Shown: piece after piece, positions 7,179 through 14,313 of the stretch
Numbering within the stretch: position 1 is the stretch's first letter
How the letters are laid out: each line of letters begins with the position of its first letter
Source of the DNA: JAWXBM01 sp034440115
GTDB lineage: Bacteria; Pseudomonadota; Gammaproteobacteria; Xanthomonadales; SZUA-36
DNA length: 17,126 nucleotides
Direction of reading: 5' to 3'
Assembly: GCA_034440115.1 (NCBI GenBank)
Contig: JAWXBM010000158.1
Span: 1-17,126, forward strand
Notes under the pieces: model-generated
Databases searched by the model: none
What the model saw: only the letters and a program-made list of their open reading frames with translations
Told to the model about the DNA's origin: nothing
Program-made: the position numbers and the translations under genes

Positions 7179-8060
7179 TCAGGCGCGGATATAAAGCATT
7201 TCCAGAGCCAGGGTCGCTGCAGCCAAAGCGGTCAGCTCGGCGTGATCGTAGGCCGGGGCAACTTCCACTACGTCCATGCCGCGAATGTCCAGGCCTTTCA
7301 GCCCGCGGATAATCTGTAAAGCCCGATCCGATGTCAGGCCACCTGCCACCGGCGTACCGGTTCCCGGCGCAAAGGCAGGGTCCAGCGCGTCGATATCAAA
7401 ACTCAGGTAAACAGGCTGATCGCCGATGATCTCGCGTATTCGGCTGATTACGGCTGCCGCCGATTGCTCGTTCACCCAGGATGCATCCAACACGGAGAAC
7501 GGATGGTCCTGATAGGTATAATTAGTACGAATACCTACCTGCACGGAACGCTTCGGCAACAACAACCCTTCCTGCAGGGCATGGTGAAAAGGCGCACCAT
7601 GATCAAAGGCATTGCCCCGGCTGTCGGTATCGGTATGCGCATCGAAATGCAGCAGTGCCATGGGACCGTGCTTTTTCGCATGCTCTCGAAGCAGTGGCAG
7701 AGTGATGTAATGGTCACCACCAAAGCTCAAAATCGTCTTGCCAGCATCCAGCAATTCCTGTGCCCGAGCCTGAATGGCATCGCTGGCAGCCTGCGGTTCG
7801 CTGTAGGGAAAATCCACATCACCACCATCAGCCAATTTCAGGCGGTCGTTCAGTTCAAAATCCCAGGGCCAACGCGGGCAATCCCAAATCAGATTGGCAG
7901 AAGCCTGGCGAATGGCGCCCGGCCCGGAACGCGCTCCGGCGCGGCCAGAGGTACCCAGGTCGAACGGAATACCAATCACGACCACATCGGCTTCCGGGCA
8001 CTCGCGATACCAGGGTGCCGCCATGAAGCTGAACGGGTTGCGGTAAATTGCTGAAGTCAT
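7179..8060 (-). CDS. speB: Agmatinase (arginase/ureohydrolase superfamily)
   Basis: Hydrolyses agmatine to putrescine and urea with a binuclear Mn centre. All ligands are in place: H117 in GGDHYITLP; D140, H142 and D144 in FDAHTDTD; D222 and D224 in SFDIDALDPAFAPGTGTP. Spacing matches E. coli SpeB (H126, D149, H151, D153, D230, D232). The N-terminus with PFDLGTSGRAGARSGP and GAIRQAS is typical of agmatinase, and the length of 293 residues is normal. It begins 28 bases after the PuuR-like regulator and is followed by the gamma-glutamylpolyamine synthetase, so its product feeds directly into the next enzyme. A guanidinobutyrase or guanidinopropionase activity is the main alternative; the latter would link to beta-alanine and hence to bauA. 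Confidence 0.9.
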   Translation of the reverse strand: MTSAIYRNPFSFMAAPWYRECPEADVVVIGIPFDLGTSGRAGARSGPGAIRQASANLIWDCPRWPWDFELNDRLKLADGGDVDFPYSEPQAASDAIQARAQELLDAGKTILSFGGDHYITLPLLREHAKKHGPMALLHFDAHTDTDSRGNAFDHGAPFHHALQEGLLLPKRSVQVGIRTNYTYQDHPFSVLDASWVNEQSAAAVISRIREIIGDQPVYLSFDIDALDPAFAPGTGTPVAGGLTSDRALQIIRGLKGLDIRGMDVVEVAPAYDHAELTALAAATLALEMLYIRA

Positions 8061-8088
8061 CTGCTTGAATCTCGGTTTGAATCGTTGC

Positions 8089-8637
8089 TTAAATACTGGG
8101 TGGAGAATTTGCGCTGATTAACTTTGCAGGTTCTTCACCTTTGTTTCTGAATCGATGCGGCAGGCGACTGTCGAAATAATAGGAATCGCCAACGCCCAAA
8201 GTCCAGGTTTTTCCGGCGACGGTGAGTTCCAACTCACCAGAAACTACCACGCCGCCCTCTTCGCCGGCATGCGTCAGCAGATCCTCGCCGGTGTCGGCCC
8301 CTGGCGCATAAACTTCGTTGAGTATGGACATGGCCCGATCACGCCGGGTTGCTGCCACCAGTCGGTACTCGATACCACGTGCACCCATATCCGGCTGTTC
8401 GGCGGCTCGAAACACCACTTCTTCCTGGCCGCTCAGGTCACGGGTAAAGAACTCTGCCAAGGTCAGGGGAAACGCGCTCAGAATCTTTTGTAACGAACCT
8501 ACCGACGGGCTGGCGCGGCCCTGTTCAATCAGCGACACCATGCCATTGGTTACACCGGCACGCTTGGCCAACTCGCGCTGGCTCAATCCAAAGGCTGTTC
8601 GTGCAGCTTTCAGTCTTTTACCAACATCCTCAGCCAT
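8089..8637 (-). CDS. puuR: PuuR-like transcriptional regulator (XRE helix-turn-helix plus cupin)
   Basis: A 182-residue DNA-binding repressor candidate. Residues 8-62 form the XRE-type helix-turn-helix (KRLKAARTAFGLSQRELAKR, then VTNGMVSLIEQGRASPSVGS). Residues 110-178 form a cupin ligand-binding domain (GEEGGVVVSGELELTVAG, DSYYFDSRLPHRFRN). Length, domain order and the end (ISANSPPSI against ISAHTPTTF) correspond to E. coli PuuR, the putrescine-responsive repressor. It is the first gene of the agmatinase/synthetase unit, so it probably regulates itself and both enzymes. The ATG at 8635-8637 follows GGGTGA. A sequence resembling the E. coli PuuR core site lies 24-37 bases upstream. The ligand is inferred to be putrescine or agmatine. 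Confidence 0.83.
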   Translation of the reverse strand: MAEDVGKRLKAARTAFGLSQRELAKRAGVTNGMVSLIEQGRASPSVGSLQKILSAFPLTLAEFFTRDLSGQEEVVFRAAEQPDMGARGIEYRLVAATRRDRAMSILNEVYAPGADTGEDLLTHAGEEGGVVVSGELELTVAGKTWTLGVGDSYYFDSRLPHRFRNKGEEPAKLISANSPPSI

Positions 8638-8660
8638 TATTTCACCCGCTCAAAAATCTC

Positions 8661-8674
8661 TGTTCAATAAAATA
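8661..8674 (-). promoter_or_regulatory. Candidate operator for the PuuR-like regulator
   Basis: On the minus strand this reads TATTTTATTGAACA, matching the E. coli PuuR core AAAATATAATGAACA (as I recall it) at 10 of the last 14 positions, including the whole TGAACA end. It overlaps a TATTTT that could serve as a -10 box, with TTGTTT 19 bases upstream as a poor -35. A repressor bound here would block the promoter. This is a by-eye match at one site. Confidence 0.35.
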
Positions 8675-8751
8675 GACAGTTGAAAGGCACTTTAAACAAG
8701 TCAGCGGATGTCAGCAAGGCCCGAAAGCAGTGCTCTGCGCCGCGCGGCGAT

Positions 8752-8777
8752 GAATGCGGGCAAATCAGCCCACATTC
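8752..8777 (-). terminator. Imperfect hairpin after alanine dehydrogenase
   Basis: Arms GAATGCGGGC (8752-8761) and GCCCACATTC (8768-8777) pair at nine of ten positions, 20 bases beyond the ald stop on the minus strand. No T run follows, so it may only protect the mRNA 3' end or aid Rho-independent pausing. Confidence 0.35.
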
Positions 8778-8797
8778 CTCATACCCGATACCGCTGT

Positions 8798-9916
8798 CTA
8801 TAGCTCCAGGGCTTCCAAAGCCGGCACGTACTCATAACCCAGATCCCGGGCCACATCTTCATAGGTTACCTTGCCATTGCAAACGTTCAGACCAGCCAGC
8901 AAATGCGGATTGTCCAACATGGCCTGGGTAGCGCCCTTGTCGGCAATGGCAAGCGCAAATGGCAAAGTGGCGTTGTTCAATGCAAAAGTTGAAGTCCGTG
9001 GTACCGCACCGGGCATATTAGCTACGCAATAATGCACGATGCCATCAACCACGTAAGTAGGTTCAGCATGGGTGGTGGCATGGGAAGTTTCAAAGCAGCC
9101 ACCCTGATCAATAGCCACATCCACCAATACTGAGCCTGGTTTCATCATGGCCAGATGCTCGCGCATGACCAGCTTGGGTGCAGCCGCACCCGGAACCAGC
9201 ACACCGCCAATCACCAGGTCGGCATCGACAACGTGACGTTCGATGGAATCTGCGGTTGAGTGCACGGTTTCGATACTGCTGGAGAATATGGCATCCAGAA
9301 AGCGCAACACTCGCGCGCTGCGATCCAGCACTATAACGCGAGCACCCATACCCACTGCCATTTTGGCTGCGTTCAGGCCAACCATGCCACCGCCGATAAT
9401 CACCACCTTGGCCGGATCAACGCCGGGTACACCACCGAGCAGAACGCCGGAGCCGCCGTGCGCCTTTTCCAGACACCAGGCACCGGCCTGAATGGACAGG
9501 CGTCCGGCAACTTCAGACATCGGCGCCAGCAAAGGCAAACCGCCTTGCGCGTCGGTAACGGTTTCATAGGCAATACAGGTGGCACCGCTGTGCACCAGGT
9601 CTGCGGTTTGCGGAGCATCGGGCGCCAGGTGCAAATAAGTAAACAGTGTGTGGTGCGGCCGCAGCATGGCGCGTTCATCGGCTTGCGGTTCTTTGACCTT
9701 GACGATCATTTCTGCGGCTGCAAACACCGCTGCTGCGTCTGGCAGAATTAAGGCGCCGGCAGATTCATATTCGCTATCCAACACACCGATACCTGCTCCG
9801 GCAGTGGATTGCACAAATACCTCGTGGCCACGCAATGAAAGCTCGCGCACCGAAGCCGGCACCAGGCCAACGCGGTACTCATGATTTTTGATTTCCTTGG
9901 GCACACCGATTTTCAT
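8798..9916 (-). CDS. ald: Alanine dehydrogenase
   Basis: NAD-dependent oxidative deamination of L-alanine to pyruvate and ammonia. The 372-residue protein starts MKIGVPKEIKNHEYRVGLVP. It has the substrate-binding K75 (MIVKVKEP) and catalytic H96 (LFTYLHLAPD), matching K74/H95 of other alanine dehydrogenases. The Rossmann motif is VVIIGGGMVGLNAAKMA, and the catalytic aspartate region is LVDVAIDQGGCFETS. GAVPRTSTFALNNATLPF is family-specific. The ATG at 9914-9916 is preceded by TGGAG. It is transcribed divergently from lrp across a 107-bp region with two Lrp-like palindromes, so control by Lrp in response to alanine or leucine is expected. It can recycle the alanine formed by the bauA transaminase. 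Confidence 0.95.
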   Translation of the reverse strand: MKIGVPKEIKNHEYRVGLVPASVRELSLRGHEVFVQSTAGAGIGVLDSEYESAGALILPDAAAVFAAAEMIVKVKEPQADERAMLRPHHTLFTYLHLAPDAPQTADLVHSGATCIAYETVTDAQGGLPLLAPMSEVAGRLSIQAGAWCLEKAHGGSGVLLGGVPGVDPAKVVIIGGGMVGLNAAKMAVGMGARVIVLDRSARVLRFLDAIFSSSIETVHSTADSIERHVVDADLVIGGVLVPGAAAPKLVMREHLAMMKPGSVLVDVAIDQGGCFETSHATTHAEPTYVVDGIVHYCVANMPGAVPRTSTFALNNATLPFALAIADKGATQAMLDNPHLLAGLNVCNGKVTYEDVARDLGYEYVPALEALEL

Positions 9917-9930
9917 TACAAAACTCCAGC

Positions 9931-9945
9931 CAGATTGATCTGCTG
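9931..9945. promoter_or_regulatory. Candidate Lrp site 1 (ald side)
   Basis: CAGATTGATCTGCTG contains the palindrome CAGAT-TG-ATCTG and agrees with the Lrp consensus YAGHAWATTWTDCTR at 11 of 15 positions. It starts 15 bases upstream of the ald ATG and 63 bases (about six helical turns) from site 2. Confidence 0.45.
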
Positions 9946-9993
9946 ATTTTAAAGGCTCAGGTGTGATATTTTTCTCTGTTAATAGTCTTTTGC

Positions 9994-10008
9994 CAGCATT
10001 AAATGCTA
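9994..10008. promoter_or_regulatory. Candidate Lrp site 2 (lrp side)
   Basis: CAGCATTAAATGCTA contains a perfect 13-base palindrome (AGCATT-A-AATGCT) and fits the E. coli Lrp consensus at 12 of 15 positions. It lies 15 bases before the chosen lrp start and covers the alternative ATG at 10003, which is a further reason not to use that start. Autoregulation by Lrp is common. Confidence 0.55.
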
Positions 10009-10023
10009 CATAAGGAACAGTTT

Positions 10024-10530
10024 ATGGTGATACCAACAGGACAAAACTCCGTAACGCCCAAACCCCTGGACCGAATTGACCGATTGATTCTGGACGCTTT
10101 GCAAAGAGATGGGCGATTAGCCAACGTCACGCTGGCCCGCAAAGTCAACCTCACGCCCACCCCTTGCCTGGAGCGCGTCCGGCGCCTGGAGCGGGACGGA
10201 TACATCACCGGCTATCATGCGCATCTGTCACCGCGGCTGATGGAAGCCAGCCTGTTGGTGTTCGTGGAAATCAGCCTGATACGTAACTCGCCGGATGCCT
10301 TTGGTGAATTTCGCCAGCATGCCCGCCGCCTCACTCACATCCTGGAATGCCACCTGGTTTCCGGCAACTTTGATTATCTGATCAAGGCGCGGGTGAAAGA
10401 CATGAACGAGTATCGCGACCTGCTGAGCGAAAAAATCCTCGCTTTGCCCGGCGTCAGCAATTCGCGCAGCTACGTGGTGATCGAGGAAGTCAAAGAGACC
10501 AGCCTGTTACCCGTGAGCCGCGGTGGCTGA
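10024..10530 (+). CDS. lrp: Leucine-responsive regulatory protein (Lrp/AsnC family)
   Basis: A 168-residue global or local feast/famine regulator. The N-terminal helix-turn-helix begins LDRIDRLILDALQRDGRLAN and includes LTPTPCLERVRRLERDGYI, almost the same as E. coli Lrp. The C-terminal RAM ligand-binding domain has ASLLVFVEISL, ILECHLVSGNFDYLIKARV and LPGVSNSRSYVVIEEVK. The start is the ATG at 10024, preceded by AAGGAA at 10012-10017; an in-frame ATG at 10003 lies within an operator-like palindrome and has no ribosome site. It is divergent from ald and precedes the HDAC-like gene by 66 bases on the same strand. Orthology with Lrp is well supported; whether it acts globally or mainly on ald is not visible. 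Confidence 0.92.
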   Translation: MVIPTGQNSVTPKPLDRIDRLILDALQRDGRLANVTLARKVNLTPTPCLERVRRLERDGYITGYHAHLSPRLMEASLLVFVEISLIRNSPDAFGEFRQHARRLTHILECHLVSGNFDYLIKARVKDMNEYRDLLSEKILALPGVSNSRSYVVIEEVKETSLLPVSRGG

Positions 10531-10596
10531 TCCGGAACTGCATTCGGCCATCCATACAGAAACTGCTTGACCACCCCAGCCCCGGAGCCCTAGCCT

Positions 10597-11523
10597 GTGC
10601 CCCCTATGACTACCCTGATCCTGCATCACGATGACTGCTTGAACCACGACCCCGGCAAAATGCATCCCGAATCCATCCAGCGTGTCCGCACAGTATTGGA
10701 CGCATTGGAACGACTGCCCGGAACGGAAAAATTACCGGCTCCACTGGCAACCATTGAACAGATCGCGCGCGCCCATGACATGGAGTATTGGCAAGGTGTG
10801 ATCAACGCCGAGCCGAATGAAGGGCGTGTGATGCTGGACCAAGACACCGCTCTCTCGCCCGGTTCAGTGAATGCCGCCTTGCGTGGTAGCGGCGCGGCCT
10901 GTTTCGCTGTGGATCAGATTTATGCCGGGCGGGCCAAAAATGCTTTCTGCGCAACCAGACCACCCGGGCACCACGCTGAGACCGGCAAGGCCATGGGTTT
11001 TTGCCTGCTTAACCATGTGGCTGTCGCGTCACGACATGCACAAGCGGTTCACGGCGCCGGGAAAGTTGCCATCCTGGATTTTGATGTGCACCACGGCAAT
11101 GGCACTCAGGCCATTTTCGAAAACGACGCCACTGTACTTTACATATCCAGCCATCAGGATCTGCTTTATCCGGGCACCGGGCATACCGATGAAACCGGCG
11201 TTGGCAACATCCTCAATCTGCCGCTGCCACCGAATTCAGGCAGCGCGGAGTTTCGTCAGGCCTGGTCCGTGCTGGGCTTTCCTGCTTTGCGGGCATTTGT
11301 CCCTGATCTGATCCTGATCTCAGCGGGGTTTGATGCACATGAAGCCGACCCATTGGCACAGTTGAAACTGCAGTTCGATGATTACGATTGGATTACTCAC
11401 GAAATTTGTGATTATGCTGAGCAAAACTGTGCAGGCCGGATAGTTTCGGTGCTGGAAGGTGGCTACAATCTGGATGCCTTGGGCGCTTGCGCACGAACGC
11501 ACGTGCAGGCACTGGCACAATAA
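10597..11523 (+). CDS. Class II histone deacetylase-like / acetylpolyamine amidohydrolase-like zinc deacetylase
   Basis: Zn-dependent amidohydrolase expected to remove acetyl groups from small amines or from protein lysines in the cytoplasm. The 308-residue protein has all HDAC-fold motifs: DQDTALSPGS, RPPGHHAETGKAMGFCLLN with the catalytic His pair, zinc ligands D163 and H165 in LDFDVHHGNGTQ, the third ligand in SAGFDAHEADPL, and VLEGGYNLDALG. The class II layout does not by itself separate protein deacetylases from acetylpolyamine amidohydrolase. The nearby agmatine/putrescine genes make acetylated polyamines a reasonable guess. Start choice is open: GTG at 10597 has GGAG nine bases upstream, while ATG at 10606 gives the commoner N-terminus MTTLILHHDD but poor spacing. 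It follows lrp by 66 bases and precedes the dioxygenase gene by 40, so the three may be co-transcribed. Confidence 0.85.
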   Translation: MPPMTTLILHHDDCLNHDPGKMHPESIQRVRTVLDALERLPGTEKLPAPLATIEQIARAHDMEYWQGVINAEPNEGRVMLDQDTALSPGSVNAALRGSGAACFAVDQIYAGRAKNAFCATRPPGHHAETGKAMGFCLLNHVAVASRHAQAVHGAGKVAILDFDVHHGNGTQAIFENDATVLYISSHQDLLYPGTGHTDETGVGNILNLPLPPNSGSAEFRQAWSVLGFPALRAFVPDLILISAGFDAHEADPLAQLKLQFDDYDWITHEICDYAEQNCAGRIVSVLEGGYNLDALGACARTHVQALAQ

Positions 11524-11563
11524 TTCTCTAACCCGGATTGTTACTACAACCAGCAACAGCAGG

Positions 11564-12526
11564 ATGACTCAGCACTCGCCACAGCCAAGCAGCAATCCCG
11601 ACTCAGGGCTGTGCATGCTGCAATCTGCAAACAACGGCAGCTTGCAGCAACTGGATGCAGCATTAATTATTTCACCCTTGCAGGAACTTGGCGCTGTTTT
11701 GCTGCGCGGCTATGCCAGCAGCCTGACGGAATTCCAGAATTTTACCGAAACGCTGTGTGAAGACTTCCACCTGGTGGGCACCCGCCGCGCTTCAGATGAC
11801 CAGAACAGCGATGGCCATACTTCTGAGGTGCCACGCAGTAATTTCAACCTTTTTGCCCACAGCGAAGGCTGCTACCGGCCTTTTCCTCCGCCGCCAGAGC
11901 TGTGCTTTTTCAATTGCGTTGTGCCTCCGGCCTGTAAGGGCGGTGAAACCCTGCTGGTTGACGGCGTGCGGTTTCTGCAAAAGTTACCCGCTGACCTGCA
12001 TCAACGCTTTGAGCAGCAAGGCGTGATTTATCAGGCCTTGTGGGATACGCAGCGCTGGCAAAGCGAATTTCAGGTGGACAGACTGGAGCAACTGGACGAG
12101 TTACTGTTACTGCATCCACGGTGCAGCTATCGAATGCACGGTGATCTGATGACCGTTCGCTTGCGCATGGCCGCCACGCAAAACAGCCTGGGCAATTACC
12201 CGGCCTTTGCCAACGGCTTGCTGGCCCATTTACCCGCCATAACCCATTCTCGCTGGCAGAAACGACATGCCTACAGCAAAGCCAGCAACCGGATTTTTTT
12301 TGGCGATGGCGAAGAAATCAGCACGAAGATCATCAACGGCCTTATCGATATACAGGATGAGATATCCCGGGCTCATTGCTGGCAGGCTGACGACCTGTTG
12401 ATTCTGGACAACAAGCGCATCATGCACGGCAGGTGCATGACGGAAGGTGATTGTGAGCGGCAGATTCGCAGCCGCTTTGGCCAGTTGAAACGGGAATTCA
12501 AACACCCGCCTGGTGGGGTGTTTTAA
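11564..12526 (+). CDS. TauD/TfdA-family Fe(II)/2-oxoglutarate-dependent oxygenase
   Basis: A 320-residue non-haem iron oxygenase. The facial triad is visible as H99 and E101 in LFAHSEGCY and H288 in KRIMHGR, with 2-oxoglutarate-binding arginines in RQIRSRFG about ten residues later. The acidic ligand is Glu, as in clavaminate synthase and SyrP-like hydroxylases, rather than the Asp of TauD itself. CFFNCVVPPACKGGETLLVDG and DLLILDNKRIMHGR are typical of this subgroup, which often hydroxylates or desaturates amino acids, free or carrier-bound. The ATG at 11564 was chosen because earlier in-frame starts lie within the deacetylase gene. It ends six bases from the convergent hotdog-like gene, with a hairpin across its last codons. 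The substrate is unknown; it is not a taurine enzyme by context. Confidence 0.82.
   Translation: MTQHSPQPSSNPDSGLCMLQSANNGSLQQLDAALIISPLQELGAVLLRGYASSLTEFQNFTETLCEDFHLVGTRRASDDQNSDGHTSEVPRSNFNLFAHSEGCYRPFPPPPELCFFNCVVPPACKGGETLLVDGVRFLQKLPADLHQRFEQQGVIYQALWDTQRWQSEFQVDRLEQLDELLLLHPRCSYRMHGDLMTVRLRMAATQNSLGNYPAFANGLLAHLPAITHSRWQKRHAYSKASNRIFFGDGEEISTKIINGLIDIQDEISRAHCWQADDLLILDNKRIMHGRCMTEGDCERQIRSRFGQLKREFKHPPGGVF
12500..12524 (+). terminator. Intrinsic terminator overlapping the oxygenase stop
   Basis: Arms AAACACCC (12500-12507) and GGGTGTTT (12516-12523) pair perfectly around an 8-base loop, and the descending arm runs into TTTT. The stem lies inside the last codons of the oxygenase. It would end the plus-strand transcript before it reaches the convergent gene at 12533. 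Confidence 0.6.
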
Positions 12527-12532
12527 TTTCGA

Positions 12533-12997
12533 TTAACGCAACATGCCTTTCAAAGTAGCGATGAACAAACCATCCTGGTCATCCGTCATGCGGCATTCGA
12601 CCTTGCCCACCAGGGTGTCTGCAGCCCAGCGTGACGAAACCATGTCCATTTCAACCTTGATGTCGTGCGGCCGACGAATCACATTCCGGTAATTGAAATG
12701 GCACTCGCGCATCCACGACTCGCGGCACTTGGTCATGTGGCCCGCGGTCACGTGCAAATGAATATTAGCCAGCTGTGCGAGGATTTCCTGAGTGCAGAAA
12801 ATGGTCAGGTGAAAGCCTTCCGGATCGGTGGGAGATATGAAGGTGGAGGTCATGCTGACGGTAGCAGTCAGCATAGTCCCGGTGAAATTGATTGTCTGGA
12901 TTTCCCAGGCTTCCTGTTTGATCCCCCGGTCGATGTACACCGATGACAGGGCGCGAATTTCTTCGCGGTTGAGATCCAGATCAAGGTCTTTTTTCAT
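12533..12997 (-). CDS. Small protein, possible hotdog-fold FcoT-like thioesterase
   Basis: A 154-residue soluble protein that I cannot name with confidence. The start is the ATG at 12995-12997 (MKKDLDLDLNREEIRALSSV); the longer frame would need a TTG at 13033. There is no signal peptide or membrane segment. Predicted order is helix, strands (INFTGTMLTATVSMTSTFI), a central helix rich in hydrophobics (TIFCTQEILAQLANIHLH), then strands ending VGKVECRMTDDQDGLFIATL. This reads like a single hotdog domain, and the helix plus WMRECHFNYRNVIRRP-HDIKVEM pattern recalls FcoT-like long-chain acyl-CoA thioesterases such as Rv0098. It is convergent with the TauD-type gene and divergent from the P450. In mycobacteria FcoT also neighbours a TauD-type oxygenase, which is suggestive only. 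Confidence 0.6.
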   Translation of the reverse strand: MKKDLDLDLNREEIRALSSVYIDRGIKQEAWEIQTINFTGTMLTATVSMTSTFISPTDPEGFHLTIFCTQEILAQLANIHLHVTAGHMTKCRESWMRECHFNYRNVIRRPHDIKVEMDMVSSRWAADTLVGKVECRMTDDQDGLFIATLKGMLR

Positions 12998-13105
12998 GGC
13001 AAAATCTTCACAAATCAGTATTGGCCAAAGCAACCAGCAGGTAAGGGTGAAATCAATGCACGGACATTATAGGCTAGCAACTGCGGAAAGCAGGCATAAA
13101 TCCCG

Positions 13106-14296
13106 ATGAGTAACAGCAATCCTTTCACCGAAGAATTTTTTCAGGACCCATATCCGGTATACCGGCACATGCGTGAACAGGAATCCGCCTGCTGGATTGA
13201 AACTCTGGAGCACCCCGGCTCAGGTGGCGCCTGGATGTTTACCCGCTATGACGATGTGAAAGACATACTCCGCAATGCCCATGATGCTTCGCAGGACATC
13301 AAAAAGCTGGTTCCGGAAAGCCAGCGCAATGCCTTTCACTACATGTTGCTGTACTCGGACCCGCCAGACCATACTCGGCTCCGCTCTTTGATCAGCGCGC
13401 CTTTCAGCCAGGCCGGTGTAAATAGCATGAATGCCATGATTACTCGCTTGGTGGATGAGCGGATCGATGCCATGCTGGAGCACGATGAAGTCGATTTCAT
13501 GGCAACGTTTGCAGAGCCATTCCCGGTCAACGTTATTACCCAATTACTAGGCACACCGTTCGCAGAGGCGCCCTTGCTGCGCAATTGGACAGTGGATCTG
13601 GGACTGGGTTTTGACTCAACCATTACCGACCCGGCAGTCAAAGAACGCGGCGTCAAGGCCTTGGTTGAAATGATGGACTATTTTGCCGAGTTGATGAGAC
13701 GCCCCAAGCAACCTGCCGGAAGCATCATTGACAGCCTGATGCAGGACTCCGCTGCAGCCCGGTGTTCTCCTCAGGAAGCCATGGCCCAGTGTATGTTGTT
13801 GTTGCTGGCCGGGCATGAAACCACGGTCAACCTGTTGGGCAACAGCATGCATTGCCTGCTGGCTAATCCGCAGGAGCTGGCAAAATTGCGCCAACAACCT
13901 GAACTGATGGACAGCATGATCAATGAAGTGCTTCGCTATGAAGCACCCTTCCAGCGTGCCACCTTTCGAGTCACCACTGCACCACTGAAACTTCCATCAC
14001 AACAACTGCAGGTCGGTGAGCGTATTTCAGCAGTGATGTCGGCGGCCAACCGCGACCCGGCGCAATTTCCCGAACCCGATCGCTTCAACATTGAACGCTC
14101 ACCCAATCGGCACCTGGCTTTCGGCCTGGGTATTCATCGCTGCCTGGGTGAAAAACTGGCACGCAGTGAAGCGCGCATTGCTTTCAGTCGCCTGCTGCAG
14201 CGGTTTCCGCAGCTGGAACTGGTGGAACCCAAGCCGCGCTGGAAAGCCCGGTCATTATTCCGGGCTTTGCAATCCCTGCCTGTAAAACTGCAGTAA
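13106..14296 (+). CDS. Cytochrome P450
   Basis: A soluble bacterial haem-thiolate monooxygenase of 396 residues. The I-helix oxygen-binding motif is AGHETT (235-240), the K-helix ExxR is E274-VLR277, and the haem-binding loop is FGLGIHRCLG with the axial cysteine C346. DPPDHTRLRSLISAPFS (C-helix) and AANRDPAQFPEPDRFNIER are typical of class I bacterial P450s. No ferredoxin or ferredoxin reductase gene is near, so it must borrow redox partners. The gene starts at ATG 13106 with a weak ribosome site and ends 17 bases before the Mur-ligase-like gene, which suggests one transcript and a shared pathway. Its substrate cannot be told; together with the ligase it may tailor an amino acid or small peptide. 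Confidence 0.93.
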   Translation: MSNSNPFTEEFFQDPYPVYRHMREQESACWIETLEHPGSGGAWMFTRYDDVKDILRNAHDASQDIKKLVPESQRNAFHYMLLYSDPPDHTRLRSLISAPFSQAGVNSMNAMITRLVDERIDAMLEHDEVDFMATFAEPFPVNVITQLLGTPFAEAPLLRNWTVDLGLGFDSTITDPAVKERGVKALVEMMDYFAELMRRPKQPAGSIIDSLMQDSAAARCSPQEAMAQCMLLLLAGHETTVNLLGNSMHCLLANPQELAKLRQQPELMDSMINEVLRYEAPFQRATFRVTTAPLKLPSQQLQVGERISAVMSAANRDPAQFPEPDRFNIERSPNRHLAFGLGIHRCLGEKLARSEARIAFSRLLQRFPQLELVEPKPRWKARSLFRALQSLPVKLQ

Positions 14297-14313
14297 GAGA
14301 GGAAGCTCTTTCA

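Noticed and set aside
10003..10023. Upstream ATG at 10003 as the lrp start
   Set aside because: It lies inside an Lrp-like palindrome and lacks a ribosome site, whereas the ATG at 10024 has AAGGAA at proper spacing.
12998..13033. TTG at 13033 as the start of the hotdog-like protein
   Set aside because: The extra residues (MLWPILICEDFA) fit no pattern, and the ATG at 12995-12997 gives a natural start with GAAG upstream.
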